In this document: positions 25,008 through 34,739 of the stretch, one piece after another
Numbering within the stretch: position 1 is the first letter of the stretch
Layout of the letters: each line of letters begins with the position of its first letter
From: an uncultured Clostridium sp.
GTDB lineage: Bacteria > Bacillota > Clostridia > TANB77 > CAG-508
Reading direction: 5' to 3'
Length of the DNA: 64,000 nt
Assembly (NCBI GenBank): GCA_900554815.1
Contig: USIO01000003.1
Span: 1 to 64,000 of the forward strand
Position numbers and translations under genes: made by a program
The notes under the pieces: model-generated
The model's database searches: none
What the model was told of the DNA's origin: nothing
What the model saw: the letters and a program-made list of their open reading frames with translations, nothing else

Positions 25008-26217
25008 TTATATACGAATAACCTGACCAACATATATAATATTAGGATTAGAAATATTGTTTAGCCTTACTAATTCGTTAACAGTAGTTCCATAATCATA
25101 AGCAATTTCAGACAAAGTATCACCATACCTTACAGTATAAAGTAATTTACTAGTTGCACCTTTATCGAAATTAGAAGTGTTTATATATAAAATTTGCCCT
25201 GGATAAATTAAATTAGGGTTGACAATACTATTAAGAGAAACGATTTCTTGAACAGTTGTTTGATACCTAATAGCAATACTAGATAAAGTATCTCCACTTT
25301 TTACAACATATGCAATACGTTGTTTTCTTTTACCAGAAACAGGAACTAATAAAGTACTTCCAGCGTAAATTAAATTAGGATTAGCAATATTGTTTAATTC
25401 AACTAATCTTTCCACAGTTGTATTATAACAAACTGCAATACTAGATAAGGTATCTCCACATTGAATTGTAATACTTGTAGTTTCATCAGGAGAAGGAGCT
25501 GGGTTAGATGGAGACGGTACAGGAGTAGAAACGTCACTTAAAAATATACCATCTGTAAAATAATCTAAATCTACATTTCCATTAATTCCTTCAATTCTTC
25601 CATTATCAGCATATTGAAACCCAACCCAAGAGTCCCATTTTCCATTATTTTCTGGCTCACTTACAAAATAATTTGCTACCCATATAGGATAACGAGAGGC
25701 TAATTCTTCACTAAAAATAGTTTTGGCATCATATGCATTACTATAAATAACCATTTCTTTTCCAGTTTTTTCTTGAACTCTTTCTAAAAAAGCAAGAGAA
25801 ATATTATTAATTTCTTCTGAACTTAACCCAGGGAAATATTCAAAATCAATTGCTAATCTGCAATCTGGATTTAAATTACCAATAACTGAACTAAAAAAAT
25901 CAGCTTGTTCAACTGCTTCGCCGAGTATTTCTTGCAGTTACATAATGATAAAATCCAACTTTTAAGCCATACTGCTTAGCACCATTGTAATTTTTAAAAT
26001 AATAAGGATCTGTATAATTAAAACCTTCACTAGCACGTATATAAACAACTTCTATGCCACTATTTTTGACCCCTTCAAAATTAATATTACCCTGCCATTC
26101 ACTTACATCAATTCCACGATAAATTTTACCAGATGGACCAAAAGCAAATACATAAGCGCAGCTATACAATAAAAAGATATATGTAAGAAGCAAACATGCC
26201 ACTAATTTTTTCAACAT
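25008..26217 (-). CDS. GH25 lysozyme with three LysM repeats, one CGG +1 site
   Basis: About 402 residues. An N-terminal signal sequence (LKKLVACLLLTYIFLLYSCAYVFA) leads into a GH25 domain: GIDVSEWQGNINF, then after the shift LAIDFEYFPG with the catalytic Asp and Glu, and WVGFQYADNGRIEGINGNVDLDYF. A Pro/Ser linker follows, then three LysM repeats (CGDTLSSIA, SGDTLSSIA, YGDTLSEIA). It is a secreted or cortex-active muramidase that binds glycan chains. The in-frame CGG at 25923-25921 interrupts the GH25 domain; unshifted reading stops five codons later. Confidence 0.92.
25921..25923 (-). other. CGG +1 recoding site in the GH25 lysozyme
   Basis: Minus strand ACT CGG CGA AGC; the shift gives ARNTGEAVEQADFF (GGC glycine). 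It is the only site with C as fourth base. Confidence 0.88.
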
Positions 26218-26336
26218 AAATATTCACCTCATAAGATATGGTATGTAATAAAAAATTAAATGTTACAACTTTATTTTCTATAATCTGCAATTTAATACAA
26301 AAATAAAAATCTTCGACATTTGCTATACAAAAAAAA

Positions 26337-26366
26337 TGAATAAATTTTTCCTTTTTTGCCATAATA
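26337..26366 (+). promoter_or_regulatory. SigG/SigF-type promoter of spoVT
   Basis: TGAATA at 26337-26342 and CATAATA at 26360-26366 with a 17-base spacer, close to the forespore sigma-G consensus. spoVT is a known sigma-G target in B. subtilis, which supports the assignment. Confidence 0.75.
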
Positions 26367-26398
26367 AAAGTAGACATAATTAAAAAGGAGGGAAAAAT

Positions 26399-26953
26399 TT
26401 GAAAGCAACAGGTGTAGTTAGAAGAATAGATGATTTAGGAAGAATTGTTATTCCAAAAGAAATAAGAAAAACACTTCGCATAAAAGAAGGAGATCCACTT
26501 GAAATATTTACAGACAAGGAAGGGGAAGTAATATTAAAAAAATATTCCCCAATAGGCGAACTCTCAGAATTTGCAACAAGCTATGCAGAAACATTAGCTA
26601 AAACAACAGGACATATAGCTTGTATTACAGATAAAGATACAGTAATTGCAGTATCAGGAGGCTCAAAAAAAGAATTTTTAGAGCAAGGACTAAGTAAGCA
26701 ATTAGAAGAAGTGTTAGAAAATAAAGAAATATATTCAAGTAGTGACAATAATGAAATTGCATTACCCATTACCGAAAACGATAACAAAGAAAGAAAATAC
26801 AATGCTCAAGTAATTTATCCTATAATATGCCAAGGGGATGTAATTGGTTCTGTTATTTTACTAGCAAAAGAACAAAACTCAAAAATGGGAGAATCTGAAT
26901 TTAAGGTTCTTCAATCTGCAGCAGGATTTTTAGGAAATCAAATGGATATTTAA
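26399..26953 (+). CDS. spoVT: Stage V sporulation regulator SpoVT
   Basis: 184 residues, forespore transcription regulator. The N-terminal AbrB-type swapped-hairpin domain is MKATGVVRRIDDLGRIVIPKEIRKTLRIKEGDPLEIF; the C-terminal half (about 60-180) is the GAF-like domain with VIYPIICQGDVIGSVILLAKE. The start is TTG after AAGGAGGGAAAAAT. A forespore-type promoter lies just upstream. Confidence 0.95.
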   Translation: MKATGVVRRIDDLGRIVIPKEIRKTLRIKEGDPLEIFTDKEGEVILKKYSPIGELSEFATSYAETLAKTTGHIACITDKDTVIAVSGGSKKEFLEQGLSKQLEEVLENKEIYSSSDNNEIALPITENDNKERKYNAQVIYPIICQGDVIGSVILLAKEQNSKMGESEFKVLQSAAGFLGNQMDI

Positions 26954-26977
26954 AATCCTTTATAGACGAAAAAGACC

Positions 26978-27026
26978 AAAGACACTCTGTATTAAATTAA
27001 AAATAAATTTAGTACAAAGTGTCTTT
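26978..27026. terminator. Terminator between spoVT and the ger operon
   Basis: AAAGACACT and AGTGTCTTT end a 21-base imperfect stem (19 of 21 paired). It can serve both convergent units. Confidence 0.8.
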
Positions 27027-27038
27027 TATAATAATATT

Positions 27039-27203
27039 CTATCTAAATAAAATCATTATAGTAGAAAATATTAAACTAAATATAGACAAAAATATTACAA
27101 ATATTCCTCCAAATTTATTTTCACATTTTTTTATTTCAAAAATACCATAACTAATTGTACGAATAGAAATGCAAAAAGCAATTAAAACAAAAAAGAAAAT
27201 CAT
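27039..27203 (-). CDS. Tiny two-helix membrane protein at the end of the ger operon
   Basis: 54 residues beginning MIFFFVLIAFCISIRTISYG and ending FSTIMILFR: two hydrophobic segments around a short polar loop (EIKKCENKFGG). The ATG has AGGAGG six bases upstream, and the gene starts ten bases after gerC. In Bacillus some germinant-receptor operons have a fourth small two-helix D subunit that modulates germination. Position, size and topology fit such a subunit; sequence homology is not established. Below the size many callers accept. Confidence 0.65.
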   Translation of the reverse strand: MIFFFVLIAFCISIRTISYGIFEIKKCENKFGGIFVIFLSIFSLIFSTIMILFR

Positions 27204-27213
27204 AAAGAACCTC

Positions 27214-28435
27214 CTAATTCTTTAATAATAATTGAGAACTTCTTAAACGAACATTTACTTCTACATCGAAAAAACTATTATCATAAATATTTAACCAATC
27301 AAGTTCTTTAAAATCATTGATTGTTAAATAATTTTTAGAAAGTTTTCGCCCAAAACCAACAATATCAGATTGAAATTCTTTAGAAGTTTTATATAAATAT
27401 GAAATTACCTTTTCTTCTAAATAACTTTCAGCATATTTTTCTAATAATTCTATATTTTCCTCTTTAGTAAAATCTAAATTTTCGCCAGAAGAAATTACAT
27501 ATGCATCTAAATTAATATAAGATTTAATATATGGGAGTCCATTAACTAACTGTACATCATTTATAGTATCTTTATTTTTATAAATAGATAAATCAATAAT
27601 TTCATTCTGAGAAAAAGGATTTGGAATAGTAATACTAGAGGAATTAAATGTATTTGTTATCATTAAATGAGACATACTCTCTATTCCAGTCAGTTCCCCA
27701 ACCATTTTATCTCCCTTAAAAACTGCAAGTCCCATAGTCTCTAAATTGGTAGCATGCTTAATAGGAGTCTCATCAGCTTTATAATTTCCATCTATGCTAG
27801 CGTAAGAGACATCTGTATTTTGTTTATGTGTTGCATCTGTATTAATACCACCTAAAATAGCAGTTGCTTGAATAAAATCATTGTCATAGGCAAAGAAAAA
27901 GGAATGAAGAGTTATGTTATCAGTATACCCAGTATATTCAGAAGAGCTTAGAGCTAATTCATAATACCTTGCAGAAAGAGTTTCTAAACCAGGAGAAGAA
28001 TTATTTAAAAAGTCTTCAGCACTACATCTACTAACAATAATATTACAATCTGGTCGCAATTCTGTATTATTTTCAAATGTAGCAATATAAGAAGCAACTC
28101 CTTCTTTAGCTAAGCTTTCGGATAAGACTATAATTTTACAATGAGACAAATATACTTTTTTGTTCATATAGCTATTTATTAAGTTAATTCCGGAGTCAAA
28201 AGAAGTACACTCTACAGTTGTAACTGTAGTGCTAGTATATTGAGAACTAGAACCACCTTCATTTTTAGAACCGAGAACTAGCAAACTGAATAGATAATTT
28301 TAAAATATTGTTTTCACCTTTATCTAACCCTATAGCAACTGCATATGCAAGTGCTTCTACACCTCTTGCATCATAACAACCTGAAAGAGTAAATAAAGAT
28401 AATATTAATATAAGAAATAACGCAATAGATTTCAT
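27214..28435 (-). CDS. gerC: Germinant receptor C subunit (lipoprotein), one CGG +1 site
   Basis: About 406 residues, GerAC/GerKC-type. The N-terminus is a lipoprotein signal with lipobox LSGC (MKSIALFLILILSLFTLSGCYDARGVEALAYAVAIGLDKG). After the in-frame CGG at 28273-28271 the shift gives FASSGSKNEGGSSSQYTSTTVTTVECTSFDSGINLINSYMNKKVYLSHCKIIVLSE, the conserved C-subunit middle. Unshifted reading stops after two more codons. It acts on the outer face of the spore inner membrane with the A and B subunits encoded upstream. Confidence 0.93.
28271..28273 (-). other. CGG +1 recoding site in gerC
   Basis: Minus strand TCT CGG TTC TAA; the shift gives AGT TCT GGT TCT, restoring the frame. Fourth base is T. 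Confidence 0.9.
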
Positions 28436-28478
28436 TATTATAAATCACTCCAAAAAATATAATATGAAGAAAAAACTA

Positions 28479-29591
28479 CTATTTATAGTAATCGTGAACC
28501 TTTATAGATTTTTTTTTAGCTTTTAAATTAGCTAATAGTAAAATAATAAAACTAATTCCAAATACTAAAATTAATTGATAATATTTATAAACATTTCGCT
28601 CTATAAACCTAGTACCAGCAATATTTGACGAAAGAAGAGATACAGCAAAAATAATTATTGCAAAACAAGAACTCATAGCTTTAGATTCTTTAATGTTAGA
28701 AACTTTTTTAAATATATAAAGAATAAATGCAAGAGTAATACTTAAATAAGAAAATACTGAAAAAATCCATAAAAATACGAAAAATGCATCAATTCTTTGA
28801 AAAAACCTACCGTATTCTACCATTCTAGTAAGAGAAAATATTGATAAAGTTTCTGTACTATTAAGCAAAGCTGGAAAAACAAGTAGCAAACTTAGTACAC
28901 TAAATAAAAGAAAAATGCCAGATATTAGAATAGAAAAAAATGTAACCTTTTTAAAGTCTCCATAATCTTTTAAAAACGGCATAATAAAATAAATAAAAGA
29001 TATACCACCAAAAGCAAATAAATTACTTAAACCACTAAAAAATGTTTCATTAATACCATATCCCAAAATTGGAAACATTCTTTCAACAACAAATAACTTA
29101 GAGGTAGATAAAAATAAAATAAGAATACTAGCAATTAAGGTAGGTACAATAACCAAATTAACTCGTACAATAGATTTTATCCCAGTACGGTTAGCAACAA
29201 CTGCTCCTAATAAAAATATTCCAAGTATAATGAATATAGGAGTACTCTTATAGTAAATAATTTTTAGAGTTCCAGAAAAATAACGTAATAAAGAACCAGA
29301 TATAATTAAAAACAATACAATATAAGAAATACCAACAATAAATTTTAAAACCTTTCCACCTAGGTACTCAGAAATATCTAAAAGGTCTTGCCCAATAAAT
29401 GGATTAAATAATTTAGAAATAAATAAGCCAAACAATAAAACTAATATTCCTAAAAATATAACATTAATCCAAGAAGAAGAACCACATGATTCAATAATAT
29501 TTTTAGGCATATTTAAAATAACCTGATTTGTCATAACAATACAAATTAATGCAATTGCTTCTATACGACCGATTTTAATAATAGAATTCAC
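28479..29591 (-). CDS. gerB: Germinant receptor B subunit (APC-type permease)
   Basis: 370 residues with about ten hydrophobic helices and no large soluble part, the GerAB/spore-permease family (amino acid-polyamine-organocation fold). Starts MNSIIKIGRIEAIALICIVMTNQVILNMP at a GTG preceded by TGGAGTGATAAAAA. It probably holds the germinant-binding site. Lies between gerA and gerC in the common ABC order. Confidence 0.92.
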   Translation of the reverse strand: MNSIIKIGRIEAIALICIVMTNQVILNMPKNIIESCGSSSWINVIFLGILVLLFGLFISKLFNPFIGQDLLDISEYLGGKVLKFIVGISYIVLFLIISGSLLRYFSGTLKIIYYKSTPIFIILGIFLLGAVVANRTGIKSIVRVNLVIVPTLIASILILFLSTSKLFVVERMFPILGYGINETFFSGLSNLFAFGGISFIYFIMPFLKDYGDFKKVTFFSILISGIFLLFSVLSLLLVFPALLNSTETLSIFSLTRMVEYGRFFQRIDAFFVFLWIFSVFSYLSITLAFILYIFKKVSNIKESKAMSSCFAIIIFAVSLLSSNIAGTRFIERNVYKYYQLILVFGISFIILLLANLKAKKKSIKVHDYYK

Positions 29592-29605
29592 TTTTTATCA
29601 CTCCA

Positions 29606-31306
29606 CTAAAATAATTTCCATTTCATGCTAAACTTTGCTTGTGATCTTTTCTTTTTTACATTTAAAAAATTTGCTCTAGCTTCTCTTTTCCATATAGGTG
29701 GTAAAAATGTAGAGGCTTTTGAAGCTTTCTCATTAATTGGCAAATAATGAGAAAGATAAGGAACTCCAAAAGACTTTAAATTAGAAAGAATAATAGAATG
29801 TATATAAATTCCTAGCCCAATTCCAAGCAATCCACATAAATAACCAAGAATAATATATAAAAATCTAAAAAATCTTAATGTAAATGAAAGCGAAAAGTCA
29901 GGAATGGCAAAAGAACAAATTCCTGTAATAGCAACAACAATAATTAAAATAGGGCTAACTATATTTGCACTAACAGCAGCTTCTCCTAAAATTAGAGCCC
30001 CAACAATTCCAATAGTTGGACCAATTGGAGAAGGAACACGAAGACCAGCCTCACGAATTAATTCAAATGCTATTTCCATAATTAATATCTCAAAAATAAT
30101 AGGAAAAGGAACTGTTTCCCTAGAAGCAGCGATAGCAAAAAGCAATTCTGTAGGAATTAATTCTTGATGATAATTTGTAATAGCAACATAAAGACCAGGT
30201 AAAAATAGGGCTAAAAAAGCAGCAATATACCTAATAACTCTTAATAAATTAGAATACTGAAATTTTAAATTTAAGTCTTCGGGAGAAGATATAAAATCTA
30301 CTAATACACCTGGCATAATTAATGCATAAGGGCTTCCATTAACAATAACTACAACTCTACCCTCAAGCAAATGATCAGCAGCTTTATCAGGCCTTTCTGT
30401 AGCAATTATTTCTGGAAAAACAACAGCATAATCATCCTGAATTAATTGCTCTAATTGTCCAGAAGATATTAAATAGTCAACATCTAAATTGTTAATTCTA
30501 TATTTTACTTCTGCAACCAAACTATCATTAGCAATACTCTTCATATAACAAATTGCAATTTGAGTATTACTAATACTTCCAACTTTACTATTTTCAATAA
30601 TTAAATCTTCATTGTTAACAATTCTTCTTAGCATGGAAGTATTTGTTCTAATTACCTCAACAAAGGCTTCCTGAGAACCTCTTACTACAATTTCATTGTT
30701 AGGGTTACTTACACTTCTTGCCTTAAATCCTTTTACTTCTATGCTAAACGCATTATTTAAAGTCTCAACAAATAAAGCACAATTTCCAGAATTAACATCT
30801 GAAATAATTTTCTGAAATTCTTGCACTTTTGTAACACTATTTTGAGGTATTAAATTATTTAAAATATAGTCTGCCAAATCAAAACTTTTTTTCCTTCTAA
30901 CCGTAATATTACTGCTAATAGCAACTTTAGCAATATTAGCTTCAAAAGTATTTGCCTCATTTCTAAGCATTAGAGGTTTTAAAACAAAATCATTTACAAT
31001 TTTAGAATCTACCATACCATCAATGTAAAGTAAGAAGGCGGAATATCGTTTATTGTTAGCAAGTAATGTAAATTCTCTAATTTCAATATCACTATTTATT
31101 AGAGTATTATACTTGTACTTTAAATACTCCAAATTTACTTGGAGAGTTGGAAAAATATTCTTTTTTTCAATAGACATTTCGCTTTCAACTTTTTGGCTAT
31201 TTAAATTCTCATCTGCTTCAGGCAAAGAAAAATCATAATTATGTTTTTCTCTATATACAAAAAGCTCTGAAAAAATATTAGTAATCTTTTGACTTATTTT
31301 TTTCAT
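29606..31306 (-). CDS. gerA: Germinant receptor A subunit
   Basis: 566 residues, GerAA/SpoVAF family. A soluble N-terminal half (FPTLQVNLEYLKYKYNTLINSDIEIREF) is followed by the conserved EVKYRINNLDVDYLISSGQLEQLIQDD and membrane segments with YVAITNYHQELIPTELLFAIAASRETVPFP, then ELIREAGLRVPSPIGPTIGIVGALILGEAAV. The chosen ATG at 31304-31306 has GGAG just upstream; longer in-frame starts would add a non-family extension. First gene of the ger operon, divergent from spoIVA. Confidence 0.94.
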   Translation of the reverse strand: MKKISQKITNIFSELFVYREKHNYDFSLPEADENLNSQKVESEMSIEKKNIFPTLQVNLEYLKYKYNTLINSDIEIREFTLLANNKRYSAFLLYIDGMVDSKIVNDFVLKPLMLRNEANTFEANIAKVAISSNITVRRKKSFDLADYILNNLIPQNSVTKVQEFQKIISDVNSGNCALFVETLNNAFSIEVKGFKARSVSNPNNEIVVRGSQEAFVEVIRTNTSMLRRIVNNEDLIIENSKVGSISNTQIAICYMKSIANDSLVAEVKYRINNLDVDYLISSGQLEQLIQDDYAVVFPEIIATERPDKAADHLLEGRVVVIVNGSPYALIMPGVLVDFISSPEDLNLKFQYSNLLRVIRYIAAFLALFLPGLYVAITNYHQELIPTELLFAIAASRETVPFPIIFEILIMEIAFELIREAGLRVPSPIGPTIGIVGALILGEAAVSANIVSPILIIVVAITGICSFAIPDFSLSFTLRFFRFLYIILGYLCGLLGIGLGIYIHSIILSNLKSFGVPYLSHYLPINEKASKASTFLPPIWKREARANFLNVKKKRSQAKFSMKWKLF

Positions 31307-31498
31307 ACATTCTCCATAAATACTATTTTTTAATAGTATTTTCCTTAAAATCAATAAATATACATATAAATACAATCATCACAAGAGCAAAATAAAGATT
31401 TATAAAAAAATATAAAAAAGAGTAATAAGTATTTATATTTTCTAATATAAATGTATTAAAGTTTATATTGTACAAACATTTTCAAGGGAGGAAGAATA

Positions 31499-32977
31499 AT
31501 GGAAAATGTAAATTTATATCAAGATATAGCCAATAGAACAGAAGGAGACATTTATATTGGTGTGGTTGGACCTGTTAGGACAGGTAAGTCTACATTTATA
31601 AAAAGATTTATGGACTTACTCGTTATTCCCAATATAGAAAATAGTTATAAAAAAGAAAGAGCAAGAGATGAATTACCACAAAGTGCTGCTGGTAAAACAA
31701 TTATGACTACAGAGCCAAAATTTGTACCAAACGAGGCAGTTGAAATAACATTAGATGGAAATTTAAAATTAAAAGCAAGATTAGTTGACTGTGTTGGATA
31801 TTTAGTTAATAATGCATTGGGATATATGGAAGATGATGTTCCAAGAATGGTAAAAACACCTTGGGCAGAAGAAGAAATTCCATTTGAAACAGCAGCAGAA
31901 ATGGGGACTAAAAAAGTTATTATGGAACATTCAACTATAGGAATATTGGTAACAACAGATGGAAGTATAACAGATATCCCAAGGGAAGATTATATAGAAG
32001 CAGAACAAAGAGTAGTTAACGAATTAAAAGCACTAAATAAGCCTTTTGTAATTGTATTAAATACAGCTAATCCATATTCAGACTATGCTAGTGCACTAGC
32101 AAAAAAACTAGAAGAAAAATACAATGTACCGGTATTGCCAACAGATTGTGTTAACCTTAACATGGAAGATATTAATAACATTTTTGGAAAAATATTATAT
32201 GAATTTCCAATAGAACAAATAAATATTAATTTCCCAAAATGGGTTGAAGGTCTAGATGATGCACATGCACTAAAAAAAGAACTATATAATGAAATTAAAG
32301 ACGCTTTTTCTAATATTCATGTAATTAAGCAAATTCAAAATTCAATTAATCTAATAGAAAAAACAGAAATTATTAGCCATACCACTTTAGAAGAAGTAAA
32401 ACTTGGAACAGGAAGTATAAGTGTATCTATACTATTAAAAGAAGAATTATTTTATAAGGTTTTAACAGAAATATCTGGAGTAGATGTAAGCAACGAGGGA
32501 GACCTATTTTCAATTATTACAGACTTGTCTTGTGTAAAAAAAGAATATGATAAAATTGCTTATGCATTGCATGAGGTAAAACAAAAAGGATATGGAATTG
32601 TTTCTCCATCTATGGATGAACTAATATTAGATGAACCAGAAATGGTAAAGCAAGGCTCTAGATTTGGAGTAAAGCTAAAAGCAAAAGCACCATCAATACA
32701 CATGATAAGAGCAGACATAGAAACAGAGGTATCTCCAATTGTTGGAAGTGAAAAGCAGTCAGAGGAATTAGTAAACTATTTATTATCGGAATTTGAAAGT
32801 GATCCAAAGAAAATATGGGAATCAAACATATTTGGAAAAAGCCTACACGAATTAGTAAATGAAGGATTACAAAATAAACTATATAGGATGCCAGAAGATG
32901 CACAAGAAAAAATACAAGAAACCTTAGAAAGAATAGTAAACGAAGGAAGCGGAGGCTTAATATGCATTATATTATAA
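31499..32977 (+). CDS. spoIVA: Spore coat morphogenetic ATPase SpoIVA
   Basis: 492 residues. Builds the basal coat layer around the forespore. The N-terminal Walker A is GPVRTGKST (residues 24-32), followed by GKTIMTTEPKFVPNEAVEI and VDCVGYLV; the C-terminus ends GGLICIIL, the anchoring tail of the family. Start follows GGGAGGAAGAATA. Expected to be under sigma-E; I could not identify a clear promoter in the 190-base gap shared with gerA. Confidence 0.97.
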   Translation: MENVNLYQDIANRTEGDIYIGVVGPVRTGKSTFIKRFMDLLVIPNIENSYKKERARDELPQSAAGKTIMTTEPKFVPNEAVEITLDGNLKLKARLVDCVGYLVNNALGYMEDDVPRMVKTPWAEEEIPFETAAEMGTKKVIMEHSTIGILVTTDGSITDIPREDYIEAEQRVVNELKALNKPFVIVLNTANPYSDYASALAKKLEEKYNVPVLPTDCVNLNMEDINNIFGKILYEFPIEQININFPKWVEGLDDAHALKKELYNEIKDAFSNIHVIKQIQNSINLIEKTEIISHTTLEEVKLGTGSISVSILLKEELFYKVLTEISGVDVSNEGDLFSIITDLSCVKKEYDKIAYALHEVKQKGYGIVSPSMDELILDEPEMVKQGSRFGVKLKAKAPSIHMIRADIETEVSPIVGSEKQSEELVNYLLSEFESDPKKIWESNIFGKSLHELVNEGLQNKLYRMPEDAQEKIQETLERIVNEGSGGLICIIL

Positions 32978-32998
32978 CCTATTAAGCTTTTAAATATA

Positions 32999-33033
32999 AA
33001 AGACTCTTTTTAATCAACTAAGAGAGTCTTTTT
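32999..33033 (+). terminator. Terminator after spoIVA
   Basis: AAAGACTCT and AGAGTCTTT pair around a 15-base loop and are followed by a short T-run. Confidence 0.8.
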
Positions 33034-33129
33034 ATATTGTGATTTTATAGTAATTAAAACAGGCAAAATTAAAAATTAAATACTGCAAAATTTTAACTAA
33101 TAAAAGGTGCATAAACCATTAACGAAAAA

Positions 33130-33136
33130 TGTCGAA
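33130..33136 (+). promoter_or_regulatory. Spo0A box upstream of spoIIA
   Basis: TGTCGAA, a perfect Spo0A-binding heptamer, lies 40 bases before the -35 box of the spoIIA promoter. Spo0A activates this operon in B. subtilis and clostridia. Confidence 0.65.
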
Positions 33137-33175
33137 AACTTCTTATTTTTTGATAAAACTTCCCAAGTTTTGCTA

Positions 33176-33204
33176 TTGGAAAATAATGGTAACAATAGTA
33201 TAAT
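33176..33204 (+). promoter_or_regulatory. Promoter of the spoIIA operon
   Basis: TTGGAA, 17-base spacer, TATAAT, with the transcript expected to start about 30 bases before spoIIAA. A sigma-H reading of TTGGAAAAT is also possible. Confidence 0.6.
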
Positions 33205-33246
33205 AACATATATAAAAACAAAAAGAATATTTAGGAGGAAAAACTA

Positions 33247-33579
33247 ATGGAAACAAAATGGATAGAAGTGGACAGGCTTCTAATTGTAAAGCTGAAAGAG
33301 GAAATTGACCATCATGTAGCAGAAAAAATAAGGAGGAAGGTAGATTATGAAATTCAAAGATATTTGCCTAAAAAAGTTATATTTGATTTTAGTAGTGTTA
33401 ACTTTATGGACAGTGCAGGGATAGGAATGATAATAGGAAGATATAAATTGATTTCCATGTTTGGAGCTATAATGGAAATACATAATGTATGTATACAAAT
33501 ACAAAAAATTCTACAAATGAGTGGAGTAACAAATTTAGTCAAAGTTTGTATAGAAGAGGAGGAAATAAAACATGCCTGA
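33247..33579 (+). CDS. spoIIAA: Anti-sigma F factor antagonist SpoIIAA
   Basis: 110 residues, STAS-domain protein that releases sigma-F by binding SpoIIAB. The phosphorylated Ser lies in VNFMDSAGIGMIIGRYK (about residue 56). Start follows TTAGGAGGAAAAACTA. Overlaps spoIIAB by eight bases, as usual for this translationally coupled operon. Confidence 0.96.
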   Translation: METKWIEVDRLLIVKLKEEIDHHVAEKIRRKVDYEIQRYLPKKVIFDFSSVNFMDSAGIGMIIGRYKLISMFGAIMEIHNVCIQIQKILQMSGVTNLVKVCIEEEEIKHA

Positions 33580-34018
33580 TAATGAAATGAAATTAGAATT
33601 TTTAAGTAAATCAAATAATGAAGCTTTTGCGCGTATAACAGTAGCAGCATTTGCATCTCAATTAGACCCAACAATAGAAGAACTAGCAGATATAAAAACA
33701 GCAGTATCAGAAGCTGTTACAAATAGTATTATTCATGCTTATGATGGAAAAGATGGAATTGTAAAAATTGCTTGTAAATTAATTGACAATTGCATACAAA
33801 TAGAAATATCTGATACTGGAAAAGGAATAGAAGATATTGAAACAGCAAAACAGCCATTATTTACTTCTAAACCCGATTTAGAAAGGTCTGGAATGGGATT
33901 TACAATTATGGAAAGCTTTATGGATGACATGAAAGTTGAATCTATTTTAGGACTGGGAACAAAAGTTACTTTAAAAAAGACAATAAAAACAAAACAAGGA
34001 GTTTCTACATATGTATGA
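33572..34018 (+). CDS. spoIIAB: Anti-sigma F factor / kinase SpoIIAB
   Basis: 148 residues, GHKL-fold serine kinase that binds sigma-F and phosphorylates SpoIIAA. N box SEAVTNSIIHAYDGKDG, G1 DTGKGIED and G2 GMGFTIMESFMDDMKVES are intact. Start follows AGAGGAGGAAATAAAAC inside spoIIAA; the end overlaps sigF by eight bases. Confidence 0.97.
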   Translation: MPDNEMKLEFLSKSNNEAFARITVAAFASQLDPTIEELADIKTAVSEAVTNSIIHAYDGKDGIVKIACKLIDNCIQIEISDTGKGIEDIETAKQPLFTSKPDLERSGMGFTIMESFMDDMKVESILGLGTKVTLKKTIKTKQGVSTYV

Positions 34019-34721
34019 AAATACTACAGAACTAATTATAAATGCCCAAAAAAATAAAGAAGGGGCAATGGATAATTTAATAACACAAAATTCTGGACTT
34101 ATTTGGAGCATTGTAAAGAGATTTGGTGGCAGAGGATATGACAAAGAAGATCTTTATCAAATAGGATGTATGGGATTTATAAAAGCAATAAAAAGATTTG
34201 ATACTAAATTTAGCGTAAAAATTTCCACATATGCAGTTCCATATATATTAGGAGAAATTAAAAGATTTTTAAGAGATGATAATCCAATTAAAGCCAGTAG
34301 AAGTGTTAAAGAATTATCTACTAAGATAAAAAAAATTAAACAAGACTATTTTACAAAAACAGGAGAAGAAATTAGTGTTCACAAAATTGCAGAAATTTTA
34401 AATACAACAAAAGAAGAAATTGCTATAGCAATTGGATATATAAACCCAATAGAATCAATTGATGAGGCAGCAGAAGACGAACAAATAAAAATAGAAAAAA
34501 TTAATATAGGAAAAGATGAAGCAACACAAATTGTTGAAAAAATGGCATTAAAAGAAATAATTGAAAATTTAGATACAAAAGAAAGACAAATTATTATTTT
34601 AAGATATTTTAGAGATAAAACACAAAGCCAAGTCGCAAAAATGATTGGAACAACACAAGTACAAGTGTCAAGAATAGAAAAAAAGGTATTAAATTCCATG
34701 AGGGAAAAATTAATTAGTTAA
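34011..34721 (+). CDS. sigF: Forespore sigma factor F
   Basis: 236 residues. Region 2 is seen as LIWSIVKRFGGRGYDKEDLYQIGCMGFIKAIKRFDTKFSVKISTYAVPYILGEIKRFLRDD; the region 4 helix-turn-helix is QSQVAKMIGTTQVQVSRIEKKVL. It is the first compartment-specific sigma of the forespore, held inactive by SpoIIAB. Third gene of the spoIIA operon. Confidence 0.97.
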   Translation: MYENTTELIINAQKNKEGAMDNLITQNSGLIWSIVKRFGGRGYDKEDLYQIGCMGFIKAIKRFDTKFSVKISTYAVPYILGEIKRFLRDDNPIKASRSVKELSTKIKKIKQDYFTKTGEEISVHKIAEILNTTKEEIAIAIGYINPIESIDEAAEDEQIKIEKINIGKDEATQIVEKMALKEIIENLDTKERQIIILRYFRDKTQSQVAKMIGTTQVQVSRIEKKVLNSMREKLIS

Positions 34722-34739
34722 AAAACAGGAGGTAATTTT

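Noticed and set aside
33155..33171. AAAACTT-ccc-AAGTTTT upstream of spoIIA as a terminator
   Set aside because: Too short, no T-run, and it lies between the Spo0A box and the promoter; it may be an operator but nothing supports that.
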